This document shows, piece after piece, positions 7,177-15,181 of a stretch of 49,612 bases of DNA. Position 1 is the first letter of the stretch. Each line of letters opens with the position of its first letter. Under the pieces are notes generated by a model. It worked only from the letters and a program-made list of their open reading frames with translations. It had not been told where the DNA came from and made no database searches. Source of the stretch: Psychrobacter sp. UBA3483. Lineage in GTDB: Bacteria; Pseudomonadota; Gammaproteobacteria; Pseudomonadales; Moraxellaceae. The stretch spans positions 1-49,612 of the forward strand of contig NZ_DFQS01000041.1 in assembly GCF_002377905.1 (NCBI RefSeq), written 5' to 3'. The translations under genes were made by a program, and so were the position numbers.

Positions 7177-9480
7177 ATGGATACCGCCCTATTATTATCC
7201 GGCGTGGTTGGGCTTGGTATTGCCGCCCAATGGTTGGCTTGGTATTTAAAGCAACCGTCCATTTTGTTTTTATTACTGATTGGTATTATTGTTGGCCCGA
7301 TATTGGGCGCTTTTGACCCAGACTTGGTGCTCGGCGAGCTGATGTTCCCCTTTATCTCGCTTGGTGTGGCAATTATTTTATTTGAAGGCTCGCTGACTTT
7401 AGAGTTCGATGAGATTAAGCAGCACGGCTCTGTGGTACAGATGCTGGTGTCGGTCGGCGTGCTTATTACCATTGTCATTGTGGCGCTATCGACTTATCTG
7501 TTGTTCGATGTCGACCCTTTGATTGCTTTGCTATTTGGTGCGCTGGTTTGTGTGACTGGCCCTACGGTCATTATGCCGTTACTGCGCAGCGTGCGCCCGA
7601 ACAAGACCATTTCCAACATTTTGAAATGGGAAGGTATCATCATTGACCCAATTGGCGCGATTGCGGTGGTTTTGGTTTATGAATATATCATCTCAGGCGG
7701 TGAAGCCAGTAGTATCTTACTGTTTGCCAAAATTGTGGTATTGGCAGTGGCGATGGGCTTGGCAGGGGCGTGGTTATTGGCGTTTTTAATGCGCCGCCAT
7801 ATGATTCCTGAGTTTTTACGCAATGTCTTTACCTTAGCTTTTGTACTGCTGCTGTTTTCTATCTCTAACCATTTAGAGCATGAGTCTGGCTTATTAACCG
7901 TCACCGTCCTTGGCGTGGCGCTGGCTAACTGGCCAAAATTCCCGCGTGAGACGATTTTAGAGTTTAATGAATCGCTGACCATCTTATTGGTATCGGTATT
8001 ATTTATCATTCTTGCCGCTCGCGTTGAGCTTGCCAGTTTGCTGAGTGTTGGCTTTGCAGGTTTGGTGCTACTCGCGATTGTGATGTTTGTCGCGCGTCCT
8101 TTATCAGTATGGGCATCGTCTATTGGCTCCAATCTAAAAACCAATGAAAAGCTGATGATTAGCTGGATTGGCCCACGCGGTATCGTTGCCGCTGCTATCT
8201 CGTCGCTTTTTGCCATTCGCTTGCAAGAATATGATATTCAAGGCGTTGAGCTGCTCGTACCTTTGGTTTTCCTCGTCATTATCGGTACAGTAATGATTCA
8301 GGGCTTGGGCGCAAAAATGGTTGGTAATTTCTTGGGCGTCCGTGAGCCTGAAACCAACGGTATCTTGGTCGTTGGCTCCAACCCTATCGCGTTATTGGTG
8401 GCAACGTCTTTAAAAGACCAAGGTTTTGATGTCATCGTCGCGCACAATAACTATACCAATATTGCCCGCGCGCGTATGAGTGGTCTGCGTACTTACTTTG
8501 GTAATCCTATCTCTGACCATGCCGACCATCACTTAGACCTTATCGGTATTGGGCGTCTGTTTGCCATGAGTACCGATAGAGAAATGAATACCTTGTCTGA
8601 GATTCATTACCGTCATGAGTTTGGCGAGCGTAAAATCTATCGCCTTAAATTCAGTGATGAAAAAGTCAAAAGCGAGCGCGATGACAAACAAGGCAACTTC
8701 CATTCGCAGTGGTTATTTGGTAAAGATGTGACTTATGCCAAGCTTGCCAGTATGCTATCAAAAAAAGCGCGTATCAAAATTACTAACATCACCGACAGCT
8801 ATAGCTTTGAGCAATACAAAGCCGATAATAAGCAATTTGTGCCGCTTTATACGGTCGATAAAGAAGGTAAGCTGCACGTGATTACCGATAATTTCGATGG
8901 CACCGTACCGCGTGATCGTAAGCTGATTTCATTGGTCGTCGATGATGAAGTGCAACCAAAACCGGTCGATGTAACGGCAAAACAAGAGCAGGCACGCGCG
9001 GTAGCAGATGCCAGCTTTGAATCCAGCTCAAAAGCGCCTGAAAAGCGTAAAGAAATAGAGCTTACCGATGATAGTAATGACACTGCTATGCCAGAGGCAG
9101 CTGTAACCACTGCTAAAGAAACTAATGCAGCAGCGGTGACTGATACAAAAACGGCGCTAGAAAATCAGTCAGATGCTATTACTGATACGGCTAATAAAAC
9201 TCAGGTATCAAGCACGACTGTTAAAAAAGATAACGTGCAAACGACAGAGTCTGACTCCACTGGCGCAGACAATTCCACTAAGGTTGCCGATGCTCATAAA
9301 ACTAAAGGGGTGATGTCGGATAATTCGACCGCAACTTCAAAAACCAAAACCTCTAGTAATACCAACGGTAATGGTAGCGCACCAAAAACTAAAAAAGGCA
9401 CGCTTGACCCCAATCGTTTACCGGACTCTAGCGGTGATAGCCTTGATAACGTTGACAGCATGGATATAGATAAAGACTAG
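7177..9480 (+). CDS. CPA1 cation/proton antiporter with cytoplasmic NAD-binding-like domain and disordered tail
   Basis: The first ~385 residues are an NhaP/CPA1-type Na+(K+)/H+ exchanger with about 12 membrane segments. The key motif is WEGIIIDPIGAI, where Asp157 is the conserved acidic residue of the transport site, and IGPRGIVAAA (331-340) is the second family signature. Residues ~394-490 look like a TrkA-N/RCK fold (ILVVGSNPIALLVATSL then a second strand), but the glycine loop is GSNPIA rather than the classical GxGxxG, so nucleotide binding is uncertain. From about residue 592 to 767 the protein is a Ser/Thr/Asp/Lys/Ala-rich disordered tail with no domain. The role is ion and pH homeostasis at the inner membrane; the transported ion is not clear from sequence. 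An AAAAGGA site precedes the ATG. Confidence 0.9.
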   Translation: MDTALLLSGVVGLGIAAQWLAWYLKQPSILFLLLIGIIVGPILGAFDPDLVLGELMFPFISLGVAIILFEGSLTLEFDEIKQHGSVVQMLVSVGVLITIVIVALSTYLLFDVDPLIALLFGALVCVTGPTVIMPLLRSVRPNKTISNILKWEGIIIDPIGAIAVVLVYEYIISGGEASSILLFAKIVVLAVAMGLAGAWLLAFLMRRHMIPEFLRNVFTLAFVLLLFSISNHLEHESGLLTVTVLGVALANWPKFPRETILEFNESLTILLVSVLFIILAARVELASLLSVGFAGLVLLAIVMFVARPLSVWASSIGSNLKTNEKLMISWIGPRGIVAAAISSLFAIRLQEYDIQGVELLVPLVFLVIIGTVMIQGLGAKMVGNFLGVREPETNGILVVGSNPIALLVATSLKDQGFDVIVAHNNYTNIARARMSGLRTYFGNPISDHADHHLDLIGIGRLFAMSTDREMNTLSEIHYRHEFGERKIYRLKFSDEKVKSERDDKQGNFHSQWLFGKDVTYAKLASMLSKKARIKITNITDSYSFEQYKADNKQFVPLYTVDKEGKLHVITDNFDGTVPRDRKLISLVVDDEVQPKPVDVTAKQEQARAVADASFESSSKAPEKRKEIELTDDSNDTAMPEAAVTTAKETNAAAVTDTKTALENQSDAITDTANKTQVSSTTVKKDNVQTTESDSTGADNSTKVADAHKTKGVMSDNSTATSKTKTSSNTNGNGSAPKTKKGTLDPNRLPDSSGDSLDNVDSMDIDKD

Positions 9481-9511
9481 AGTTATCTTTTTAAAATTTT
9501 CCATAAACGAT

Positions 9512-9546
9512 AAAAGCCCCAACTGCGCAGTTGGGGCTTTTTTTTG
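9512..9546 (+). terminator. bidirectional terminator between antiporter gene and tmk
   Basis: The perfect stem AAAGCCCCAACTG / CAGTTGGGGCTTT with a CG loop is followed by an 8-base T run on the plus strand and preceded by A residues that give a T run on the minus strand. It lies between convergent genes and can serve both. Confidence 0.93.
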
Positions 9547-9583
9547 GATAATATAAAGTAGAAATGACAGCGTTAAAACAACA

Positions 9584-10315
9584 TTACACTAATGCAAATT
9601 TTTCCTGCACCGCATGCCAAATACGTTCACTAACTTCTTCGGCGCTACCTTGAGCATCAATACGCTGAATACGCTCAGGTTGTTCGCTGGCAAGGACGCT
9701 AAAACCTTGATGCACTCTAGTAAAAAAGTCGGTCGCTTGCTGCTCAAAACGGTCAGCAGCGCTGCGTTTATTGGCGCGCGCCATGCCTTCTAATACTGGC
9801 AAATCTAGCCACAAGGTCAGCTCTGGTAACTGTTCGACAAATTGCTCAATCAGCATAGCAATTTTAGCGCGTACCGTACTATCGCCATGCGCGCGTCCAA
9901 AACCTTGATAGGCAACGGTTGAATCGGTAAAGCGGTCACATATCACCCACGTTCCGCGTTGCAGTGCAGGCAAAATTACTTGCTGCAAATGGTCACAGCG
10001 CGCGGCAAACATCAGTAGCAGCTCGGTATCGTCATTAATTTTGGTATCAGGGTCTAACAAAATAGCACGCAGCTGCTCGGCAAACGGACTGCCGCCCGGC
10101 TCACGGGTACGCAGATAATCGATGCCTTTTGCTTGCAAATGGTCGCAAAGCTGCTCAATAGCGGTGGTCTTACCAACGCCTTCGGTACCTTCAAAACTGA
10201 TAAAGCGCCCTTGATTGGACGCTGTACTAAAAGATGCGGTATTAGTAGAATGCTTAGGCGAGTTTATTTGCGCTAATTTTTCTTGCGATGATTTTTCTGG
10301 TAGTGATGCTGACAT
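9584..10315 (-). CDS. tmk: thymidylate kinase
   Basis: Tmk phosphorylates dTMP to dTDP. The P-loop GTEGVGKTT is at 43-51, followed by TREPGGSPFAEQLRAILL (dTMP binding) and CDRFTDSTVAYQG (DRX motif). The core is normal, but the protein has a Ser/Asn-rich extension of ~36 residues before the first strand, so 243 residues in total versus ~213 in E. coli. The start at 10315 has AAGGTC upstream; no internal ATG lies at a position that would give the usual length, which supports a real extension. It follows mltG with a 104-base gap, the conserved mltG-tmk order. holB, the usual next gene, is absent here: a convergent gene follows. Confidence 0.95.
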   Translation of the reverse strand: MSASLPEKSSQEKLAQINSPKHSTNTASFSTASNQGRFISFEGTEGVGKTTAIEQLCDHLQAKGIDYLRTREPGGSPFAEQLRAILLDPDTKINDDTELLLMFAARCDHLQQVILPALQRGTWVICDRFTDSTVAYQGFGRAHGDSTVRAKIAMLIEQFVEQLPELTLWLDLPVLEGMARANKRSAADRFEQQATDFFTRVHQGFSVLASEQPERIQRIDAQGSAEEVSERIWHAVQEKFALV

Positions 10316-10419
10316 GATATGACCTTATGTCATTGATGAACATTATGTCTTTATATAGATAGCTATATAAAGACATAACGCCCGTACACGATAGGTTTTT
10401 AGAAATATAGAGGGTTAAA

Positions 10420-11706
10420 TTATGGTGGCGGTGTTTGTGCTTTTTTCTGACGCATGACGCTGAGATAGTCTTTGACCGCTTGGTTATGCTCATTTAAGCT
10501 ATTGGTAAATTTGTGACCGCCGTTACCGGTCGCCACAAAATATAGCGCTTCGCTATCGGCAGGATGCAAGGTCGCTTCAATCGAGGCCGCAGATGGCAGC
10601 GCGATTGGCGTTGGCGGCAAACCATCGATTTGATAGGTGTTATAAGCCGTCTTTTCATCGATGTCTTTACGGCGAATATTGCCTTCATAACGGCTACCCA
10701 TCCCATAGATAATGGTCGGATCGGTTTGCAAGCGCATATTTTTATTCAAACGATTGCTAAATACCGCCGAGACCAAAGGACGCTCTTCTGCCACGCTGGT
10801 TTCTTTTTCGATAATCGATGCCATTACCAGTGCTTCATACGGACTGTCATAAGGCAGATCAGGGTCGCGATTTTCCCACGCTTTGGTCAATGCTTGCTGC
10901 TGACGCTTATACAAATCGGTCAATACCTGCTTATCGGTGCTGCCTTCGCCATAATAATACGTATCAGGCGCAAACCAGCCTTCAAGATTGTGATTGACGA
11001 TAGCATCATTACTATTGACCACCGAATCTGGCAAAATGCCAACCAAATCCAATGCCTGCGCGATGCTGGTATTCGTGCTATCCGCCGTCAGTACTTCTTT
11101 TTTGATGCCTTTATTATCTCGTAGCGCCTGATATAAATCTTTTGAGGTTTTGCCTTCGATAATCTGTACCTTGACCATCGCCGCTTTTACCCCTTGCCCC
11201 AGTACTTCTAAGGCTTCAGCAAAGGTAGGGTTTTCTGGTAATTGATAAATACCGGCATGCAATGGGCCATCAATTTGCGTTTTCATATAAAGCTTGGCAA
11301 TCGTGGCAGAAAACAGTGGAATCTGCTGCTGCCACTGCGGCAATAGCCCATAATACGTCTGACCCGACTCAATCGTCACCATCTGCTGTGGCTGCTCAAT
11401 ACGGCCAAACAGCGTCTGATACACCATCACCAAAAAAAACGCGGCAATCAGTCCAAGCACCAATAATACCTGATAACCACGCTGCATAAAAAACGATGGA
11501 TTATCGGCTTTATAGTGGCGCGGTTTAGTACCACCGCTAATGAGCGAGATATCCGTCGCCGGTACTTCCTCTACGCTAACGTCGTCGATGATAGGTTTTT
11601 TGTCCAGCGCTGTCGTCTCGACAGGCTGCTGCGGCGCGCCGTCATGGTCGTTTTTTGGCGACTCATTTGAACGTTCAGGCGGTATTTCAGGGGTTGGCTT
11701 GCTCAT
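10420..11706 (-). CDS. mltG: endolytic murein transglycosylase
   Basis: MltG cleaves nascent peptidoglycan strands at the inner membrane and sets their length. The 428 residues comprise a cytoplasmic, acidic, Pro/Glu-rich N-terminal region (~1-76), one membrane segment (about 78-98), and the periplasmic YceG domain. The catalytic glutamate is Glu300 in ASIIEKETS, followed by LQTDPTIIYG and DGLPPTPIALPS. E. coli MltG is about 340 residues and lacks the ~75-residue cytoplasmic extension. The ribosome site is weak. In many proteobacteria the order is pabC-mltG-tmk; here ~1.25 kb carrying the two dpn genes on the opposite strand separates pabC from mltG, so mltG must use a promoter in the 172-base gap before 11878 or long read-through. 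Confidence 0.95.
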   Translation of the reverse strand: MSKPTPEIPPERSNESPKNDHDGAPQQPVETTALDKKPIIDDVSVEEVPATDISLISGGTKPRHYKADNPSFFMQRGYQVLLVLGLIAAFFLVMVYQTLFGRIEQPQQMVTIESGQTYYGLLPQWQQQIPLFSATIAKLYMKTQIDGPLHAGIYQLPENPTFAEALEVLGQGVKAAMVKVQIIEGKTSKDLYQALRDNKGIKKEVLTADSTNTSIAQALDLVGILPDSVVNSNDAIVNHNLEGWFAPDTYYYGEGSTDKQVLTDLYKRQQQALTKAWENRDPDLPYDSPYEALVMASIIEKETSVAEERPLVSAVFSNRLNKNMRLQTDPTIIYGMGSRYEGNIRRKDIDEKTAYNTYQIDGLPPTPIALPSAASIEATLHPADSEALYFVATGNGGHKFTNSLNEHNQAVKDYLSVMRQKKAQTPPP

Positions 11707-11878
11707 GGCAACTCGCGAGGCAGAAGTTTGCTAGGAATTTAGCATTGAACTGGGCGATTTTCAATGGTATTTGCTTAGCTTATCGATTAACTTACTATTT
11801 GGCTTGAGAGTGATGGCTTAATATTCATCCTCTTTTATTGTTATTTCCCCGCCTGCCCATTGGTCACGAAAACTTATT

Positions 11879-12643
11879 ATGAACCTAAATTTCAATCAAA
11901 GTCTTGCCAAAAACTATGAGTCACCAAGCCAAATCATTAGAGTGCTCAGTGAAGATTGGGTCGCTAAGCAAAGTTATTGCCCTAATTGTAATGCCGAACC
12001 ATTGGCTGAATTTACGAACGGCAAGCCTGTTGCTGATTTTTATTGCAGACATTGCAGTGAGGAATATGAGTTAAAAAGTAAAAAGGCAAGATTAAGTCAG
12101 ATTATTAATGATGGCGCTTATGACACCATGATTGAACGTATCAACAGCGACAACAATCCAAACTTCTTCTTTTTAACGTATTCTCAAGCATTGAGCGTGA
12201 ATAACTTTTTAATCATTCCCAAACAGTTCTTTAAGCCGGACATGATTATAAAACGCAAGCCTTTATCCATCACTGCCAAACGCGCTGGTTGGGTCGGCTG
12301 CAATATTGATTTGCGTAAAGTGCCTGAATCAGGAAAAGTGTTTTTGGTCAAAGACCAGCAAGTCATACCACGCGATAATGTCACCGAGCAATTTCAAAAA
12401 ACTTTGTTTCTGCGTCAGCAATCACAGCAGACACGCGGTTGGACGTTAGATATTTGGCAGTGTATCGATAAACTCGATGCTAATTTCTCTCTCAATCAGG
12501 TTTATGCGTTTGCTGACTTATTAAAACTCAAACATCCTGAAAACAACCATATTAAAGATAAAATCCGTCAGCAATTACAAGTATTACGCGATAAAGGCAT
12601 TATTGAATTTACCGGTCGTGGTCAGTATCGCAAATTATATTAA
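11879..12643 (+). CDS. dpnC: methyl-directed restriction endonuclease, close DpnI homologue
   Basis: DpnI cleaves GATC only when the adenine is methylated. This protein has exactly the 254-residue length of pneumococcal DpnI and aligns to it from end to end as I recall it. The PD-(D/E)xK catalytic residues are at the same numbers: Asp53 (VADF), Glu64 and Lys66 (YELKSKK). Four zinc-binding cysteines are Cys34, Cys37, Cys56 and Cys59. The segments INDGAY, NNPNFFFLTY and KRAGWVGCNIDL are conserved. The C-terminal ~70 residues form the winged helix that reads methylated DNA, ending IIEFTGRGQYRKLY. No methyltransferase lies nearby, as expected: the host is protected by not having Dam. The gene is AT-rich and runs against the flanking minus-strand genes, signs of horizontal gain. 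Confidence 0.95.
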   Translation: MNLNFNQSLAKNYESPSQIIRVLSEDWVAKQSYCPNCNAEPLAEFTNGKPVADFYCRHCSEEYELKSKKARLSQIINDGAYDTMIERINSDNNPNFFFLTYSQALSVNNFLIIPKQFFKPDMIIKRKPLSITAKRAGWVGCNIDLRKVPESGKVFLVKDQQVIPRDNVTEQFQKTLFLRQQSQQTRGWTLDIWQCIDKLDANFSLNQVYAFADLLKLKHPENNHIKDKIRQQLQVLRDKGIIEFTGRGQYRKLY

Positions 12644-12759
12644 GCGCTTTTATTATCTTTTACCCACTTAACAAAAGACGATCACTTCTTTTTCAGCGCC
12701 TTTGCTAAGCTAGCGGATATAAATCCTAAAGAAATTTTGATACGAGTGTATTGAGAATA

Positions 12760-12951
12760 ATGATGATAAAAAGCGATAAGAAAGTGGAAAAAGTTTTTCA
12801 GATAGAGATTGTTGAAACGCTAAGTAGCATTGTGAGAATTAATGCAGAGAACGAACAAGGAGCACTATTAAAAGCGCAAGAACTGTATCGCAATGAAGAG
12901 GTTGTTTTATACCCTAATAACTTAATTGACACCAAATTTAATATTCTTTAA
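12760..12951 (+). CDS. dpnD: DpnD/PcfM-family small protein
   Basis: From the ATG at 12760 (a second ATG follows at once; the TTG at 12751 is less likely) the protein has 63 residues. The block EIVETLSSIVRINAE, then KAQELYRNEEVVLYPNN, matches the DpnD/PcfM domain: a beta strand, a helix carrying LYRNEEVVL and a short strand. In pneumococcus dpnD follows dpnC in the DpnI operon, and its function is not known; the pneumococcal product is larger as I recall, so this is a domain-only form. It lies 116 bases after dpnC and its stop is only 6 bases from the pabC stop on the other strand, so no terminator fits between. The neighbour relationship strengthens both calls. Confidence 0.85.
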   Translation: MMIKSDKKVEKVFQIEIVETLSSIVRINAENEQGALLKAQELYRNEEVVLYPNNLIDTKFNIL

Positions 12952-12957
12952 ATACGG

Positions 12958-13929
12958 TTAAATCGCTTTAAAACTTACCACTTCACCCGCCAATAACCTC
13001 AGACTGCTCATAGGCATAATACCGCGCAGCGCATTACAAAAGAATAGCTGACTTAAATGGGGCAAATCATCATCTTGTAATGACCGGATAATGACGGGAT
13101 TTTCACTAGTCGATAATGTATCGATAATCACTTGCCGCATCACGCCAACGACGCCCGATTTCGCCATGGATGGCGCATACCATTGACCAGTACTCAGATA
13201 GTTGCTGCTACTATTTCTATAATTTTGAGAGTGTGGACGATTGGACGATTTTGCGACTGGCGCTTCTACTAATTGATAAAACACATTACTCATCGTGCCC
13301 TCAACCCACTGCCCGCTCATATCACGTAGCAGACCTTCGGCTATGCTTGGCTTGATAGTGCCTGTCAATGTCTCAGCTTTAATAGCTTGGACTTTGATAG
13401 CTTGTAGCTCGCCACTTGCTAGCACATTATCGAGGCGGTTTAAGCTTTTTAGTCCAACAAGCGGTGGTGGTAGGCAAGCAATCTGAGAAGACAAGCAAAT
13501 GGCACTAGCGGCAGGTTGTAGCGGGATGAATTGACCATCGGCGAGTGGCAGCGATTGCGCAGTGGTAATACTTATTGGTGAGGATTTAAGCCAAACCTCG
13601 CACTCACTGCCGCCAATATTTGGTGTATAGCCATAGCCGCGGACTTCTTGGTCGGCGCGCGTGACGATAAGTTTTAGCACCCCTTGCTGTAATTGCTGGG
13701 CATGCATTTTTAACAACGTTAATAGCGACTGGCTGTCCAACTGTAGTTGCAAGGCTGCCGCATGCGAGACAAGGCGCTGCTGATGATAGTCCAACCACAG
13801 TATCTGCCCGTCAATGACACCCATAGTGGTAAAAAAACCATCACCGTATGCCAACCCGCGATTGTCTAACGACAACGTGGTCTGCGTAGCATTTGATGGA
13901 TGCAAACATATCCAACTATTAGGCGACAT
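12958..13929 (-). CDS. pabC: aminodeoxychorismate lyase
   Basis: PabC is a PLP enzyme of fold type IV that splits 4-amino-4-deoxychorismate into p-aminobenzoate and pyruvate for folate. Signatures are DNRGLAYGDGFFTTM near the N terminus, the SLNRLDNVLASGEL segment with the PLP lysine in LKSLNRLDN, and EGTMSNVFY with the PLP-binding glutamate region. About 323 residues from the ATG at 13929 (a TTG lies one codon upstream), somewhat longer than the ~270 of E. coli because of an insertion near residues 230-250 (Ser/Asn-rich). It overlaps no gene but follows the lipoprotein gene by 15 bases. A branched-chain aminotransferase is the main alternative; the operon neighbours mltG and tmk favour PabC. 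Confidence 0.9.
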   Translation of the reverse strand: MSPNSWICLHPSNATQTTLSLDNRGLAYGDGFFTTMGVIDGQILWLDYHQQRLVSHAAALQLQLDSQSLLTLLKMHAQQLQQGVLKLIVTRADQEVRGYGYTPNIGGSECEVWLKSSPISITTAQSLPLADGQFIPLQPAASAICLSSQIACLPPPLVGLKSLNRLDNVLASGELQAIKVQAIKAETLTGTIKPSIAEGLLRDMSGQWVEGTMSNVFYQLVEAPVAKSSNRPHSQNYRNSSSNYLSTGQWYAPSMAKSGVVGVMRQVIIDTLSTSENPVIIRSLQDDDLPHLSQLFFCNALRGIMPMSSLRLLAGEVVSFKAI

Positions 13930-13944
13930 CAAGGCTAGCCCCGC

Positions 13945-14619
13945 TTATTTATCAGCGGTTTGAGCAGCGGATTTATTAATCACCAGCATACAGCTATAAA
14001 ACTCGCATTTTGCCAACTCTACTTTTTGACCGCCGATGGTTTTATTTTTGATGATTTGACCGCCGAGCATATCAGCGACCAGCTTACCGCCTTCATCGCC
14101 CATCAATTGACGCGCCAGCTGATAAGCTTTTTTGGCATGGTTTTGACTTAGCCCTTTTTCTTTATCAGAGTCGGTTGGATTGGCAAAATACCAGCCAAGC
14201 TCAAGGTATTTTTCAGAATCAATCAGGTCCAAATACGGCGCATCGTCCTGCATAAAGCGATATTTGGATGCCGGATTACTGGCATAGTCCAAGCTGTTTT
14301 CATCGGTGCTGACCACTTTACCAAAGGCTGATTGTATCTTTTTAAGCTCATCAATGCTTAAGGAGGTCACTTTGGCAGTGCCCCACGAGGCGACATCGTA
14401 TTTTACCGGTGTTCCTTGCGCGGTAGTTGCGCCATCGAGGTCAGCATTGGCATTGGCGTTTTCTGCTTTGGAGGTTGCAGTGGCAATCTGCTCGCTATTA
14501 TCAGCGCTCGCCTCTTTAGCGGCGGTATCGCTCTCTGTATTGCTATTACAGGCACTCAAAGACACGCCAACTGCCATCATCGTACTGACCATCAGAGTCT
14601 GTAGGCTTTTATTCCACAT
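13945..14619 (-). CDS. lipoprotein of unknown function upstream of pabC
   Basis: From the ATG at 14619 the protein has 224 residues; the frame is open upstream only through TTG and GTG codons. It has a signal peptide with the lipobox VSLSAC, an Asn/Ser/Ala/Glu-rich linker of ~45 residues, then a folded domain of ~150 residues with YDVASWGTAKVTSLSIDELKK, YRFMQDDAPYLDL and a C-terminal pair of cysteines (AKCEFYSCMLVI). I do not recognise the family. Its stop is 15 bases before pabC on the same strand, so they are probably one transcription unit, although a link to folate synthesis is not implied. The ribosome site is weak. Confidence 0.75.
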   Translation of the reverse strand: MWNKSLQTLMVSTMMAVGVSLSACNSNTESDTAAKEASADNSEQIATATSKAENANANADLDGATTAQGTPVKYDVASWGTAKVTSLSIDELKKIQSAFGKVVSTDENSLDYASNPASKYRFMQDDAPYLDLIDSEKYLELGWYFANPTDSDKEKGLSQNHAKKAYQLARQLMGDEGGKLVADMLGGQIIKNKTIGGQKVELAKCEFYSCMLVINKSAAQTADK

Positions 14620-15181
14620 GGACAATTTACTCACACTTTTAAAGGGATCCAAAAACGGTATTAACGAGCGGTTTTTGCTACCGCTGATAATGAAAAATAT
14701 CTATTAAGACTTTATAGTTATTACTTTAGTGGTTATAGGCTTTGTTATCACTCAGATTGTTAAATGTTGACTTTTGATCATCGTAAAACACAAGGCCAAC
14801 TGAAATCTTTATGCTCCCTAGTTTACCCAACTGCTTAACACTTGACTAGCTTTTACCTTACACATACCGCTCCGACAGAGTACAGATTTGTTAAAGACCT
14901 CACGAGATAAAGGCATGATTTATCTGGCCAAATATTCGCTCCGGTTTTAGCCTTTTTTATTGTCTTAGCATAATTGTCTTAGCATAATTGTCTTAGCATA
15001 ATTGTCTTAGCATAATTGTCTTAGCAGAGGTTTGTGAAAGCTAACGTTATCCCCTATGATAAGTAGGACTGGATAAGTGGCGTTGCATAAGATAATTAAA
15101 CAGCCACTTTTTTATTGATAACTTTTCACCTGTTCATTTAATTCTGCCTCTATTTTACCCTTTATAAGCAGCGGACCCTTT
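14620..15181. other. divergent spacer between lipoprotein gene and aroE
   Basis: This ~560-base AT-rich region separates divergent genes. It contains the promoters of both and a 14-bp tandem repeat (14959-15026, listed separately). The rest holds no open frame with a ribosome site and no RNA gene I recognise. A GCGGA stretch before the aroE ATG is the likely ribosome site. Confidence 0.55.
14959..15026. repeat. 14-bp tandem repeat, 4.9 copies
   Basis: The unit ATTGTCTTAGCATA occurs four times without a mismatch, followed by a fifth copy of 12 bases. Perfect identity suggests recent slippage expansion, so copy number may vary between strains. It lies about 155 bases upstream of aroE. Confidence 0.97.

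Noticed and set aside
7677..8216. 179-codon open frame antisense to the antiporter gene
   Set aside because: It is a shadow of the hydrophobic coding strand: no family signature, and Ser/Thr/Asn/Lys-rich as expected for antisense of membrane segments.
10564..11124. 186-codon open frame antisense to mltG
   Set aside because: It is rich in Ile, Arg and Phe, has no ribosome site or domain, and lies opposite a well-identified conserved gene.
11879..12951. Complete restriction-modification system with its own methyltransferase
   Set aside because: No methyltransferase motif occurs in the neighbouring genes; for a DpnI-type enzyme none is needed, so the absence is not a defect.
14959..15026. Possible CRISPR array
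   Set aside because: The 14-bp units are directly adjacent with no spacers and no cas genes are nearby; it is a simple tandem repeat.
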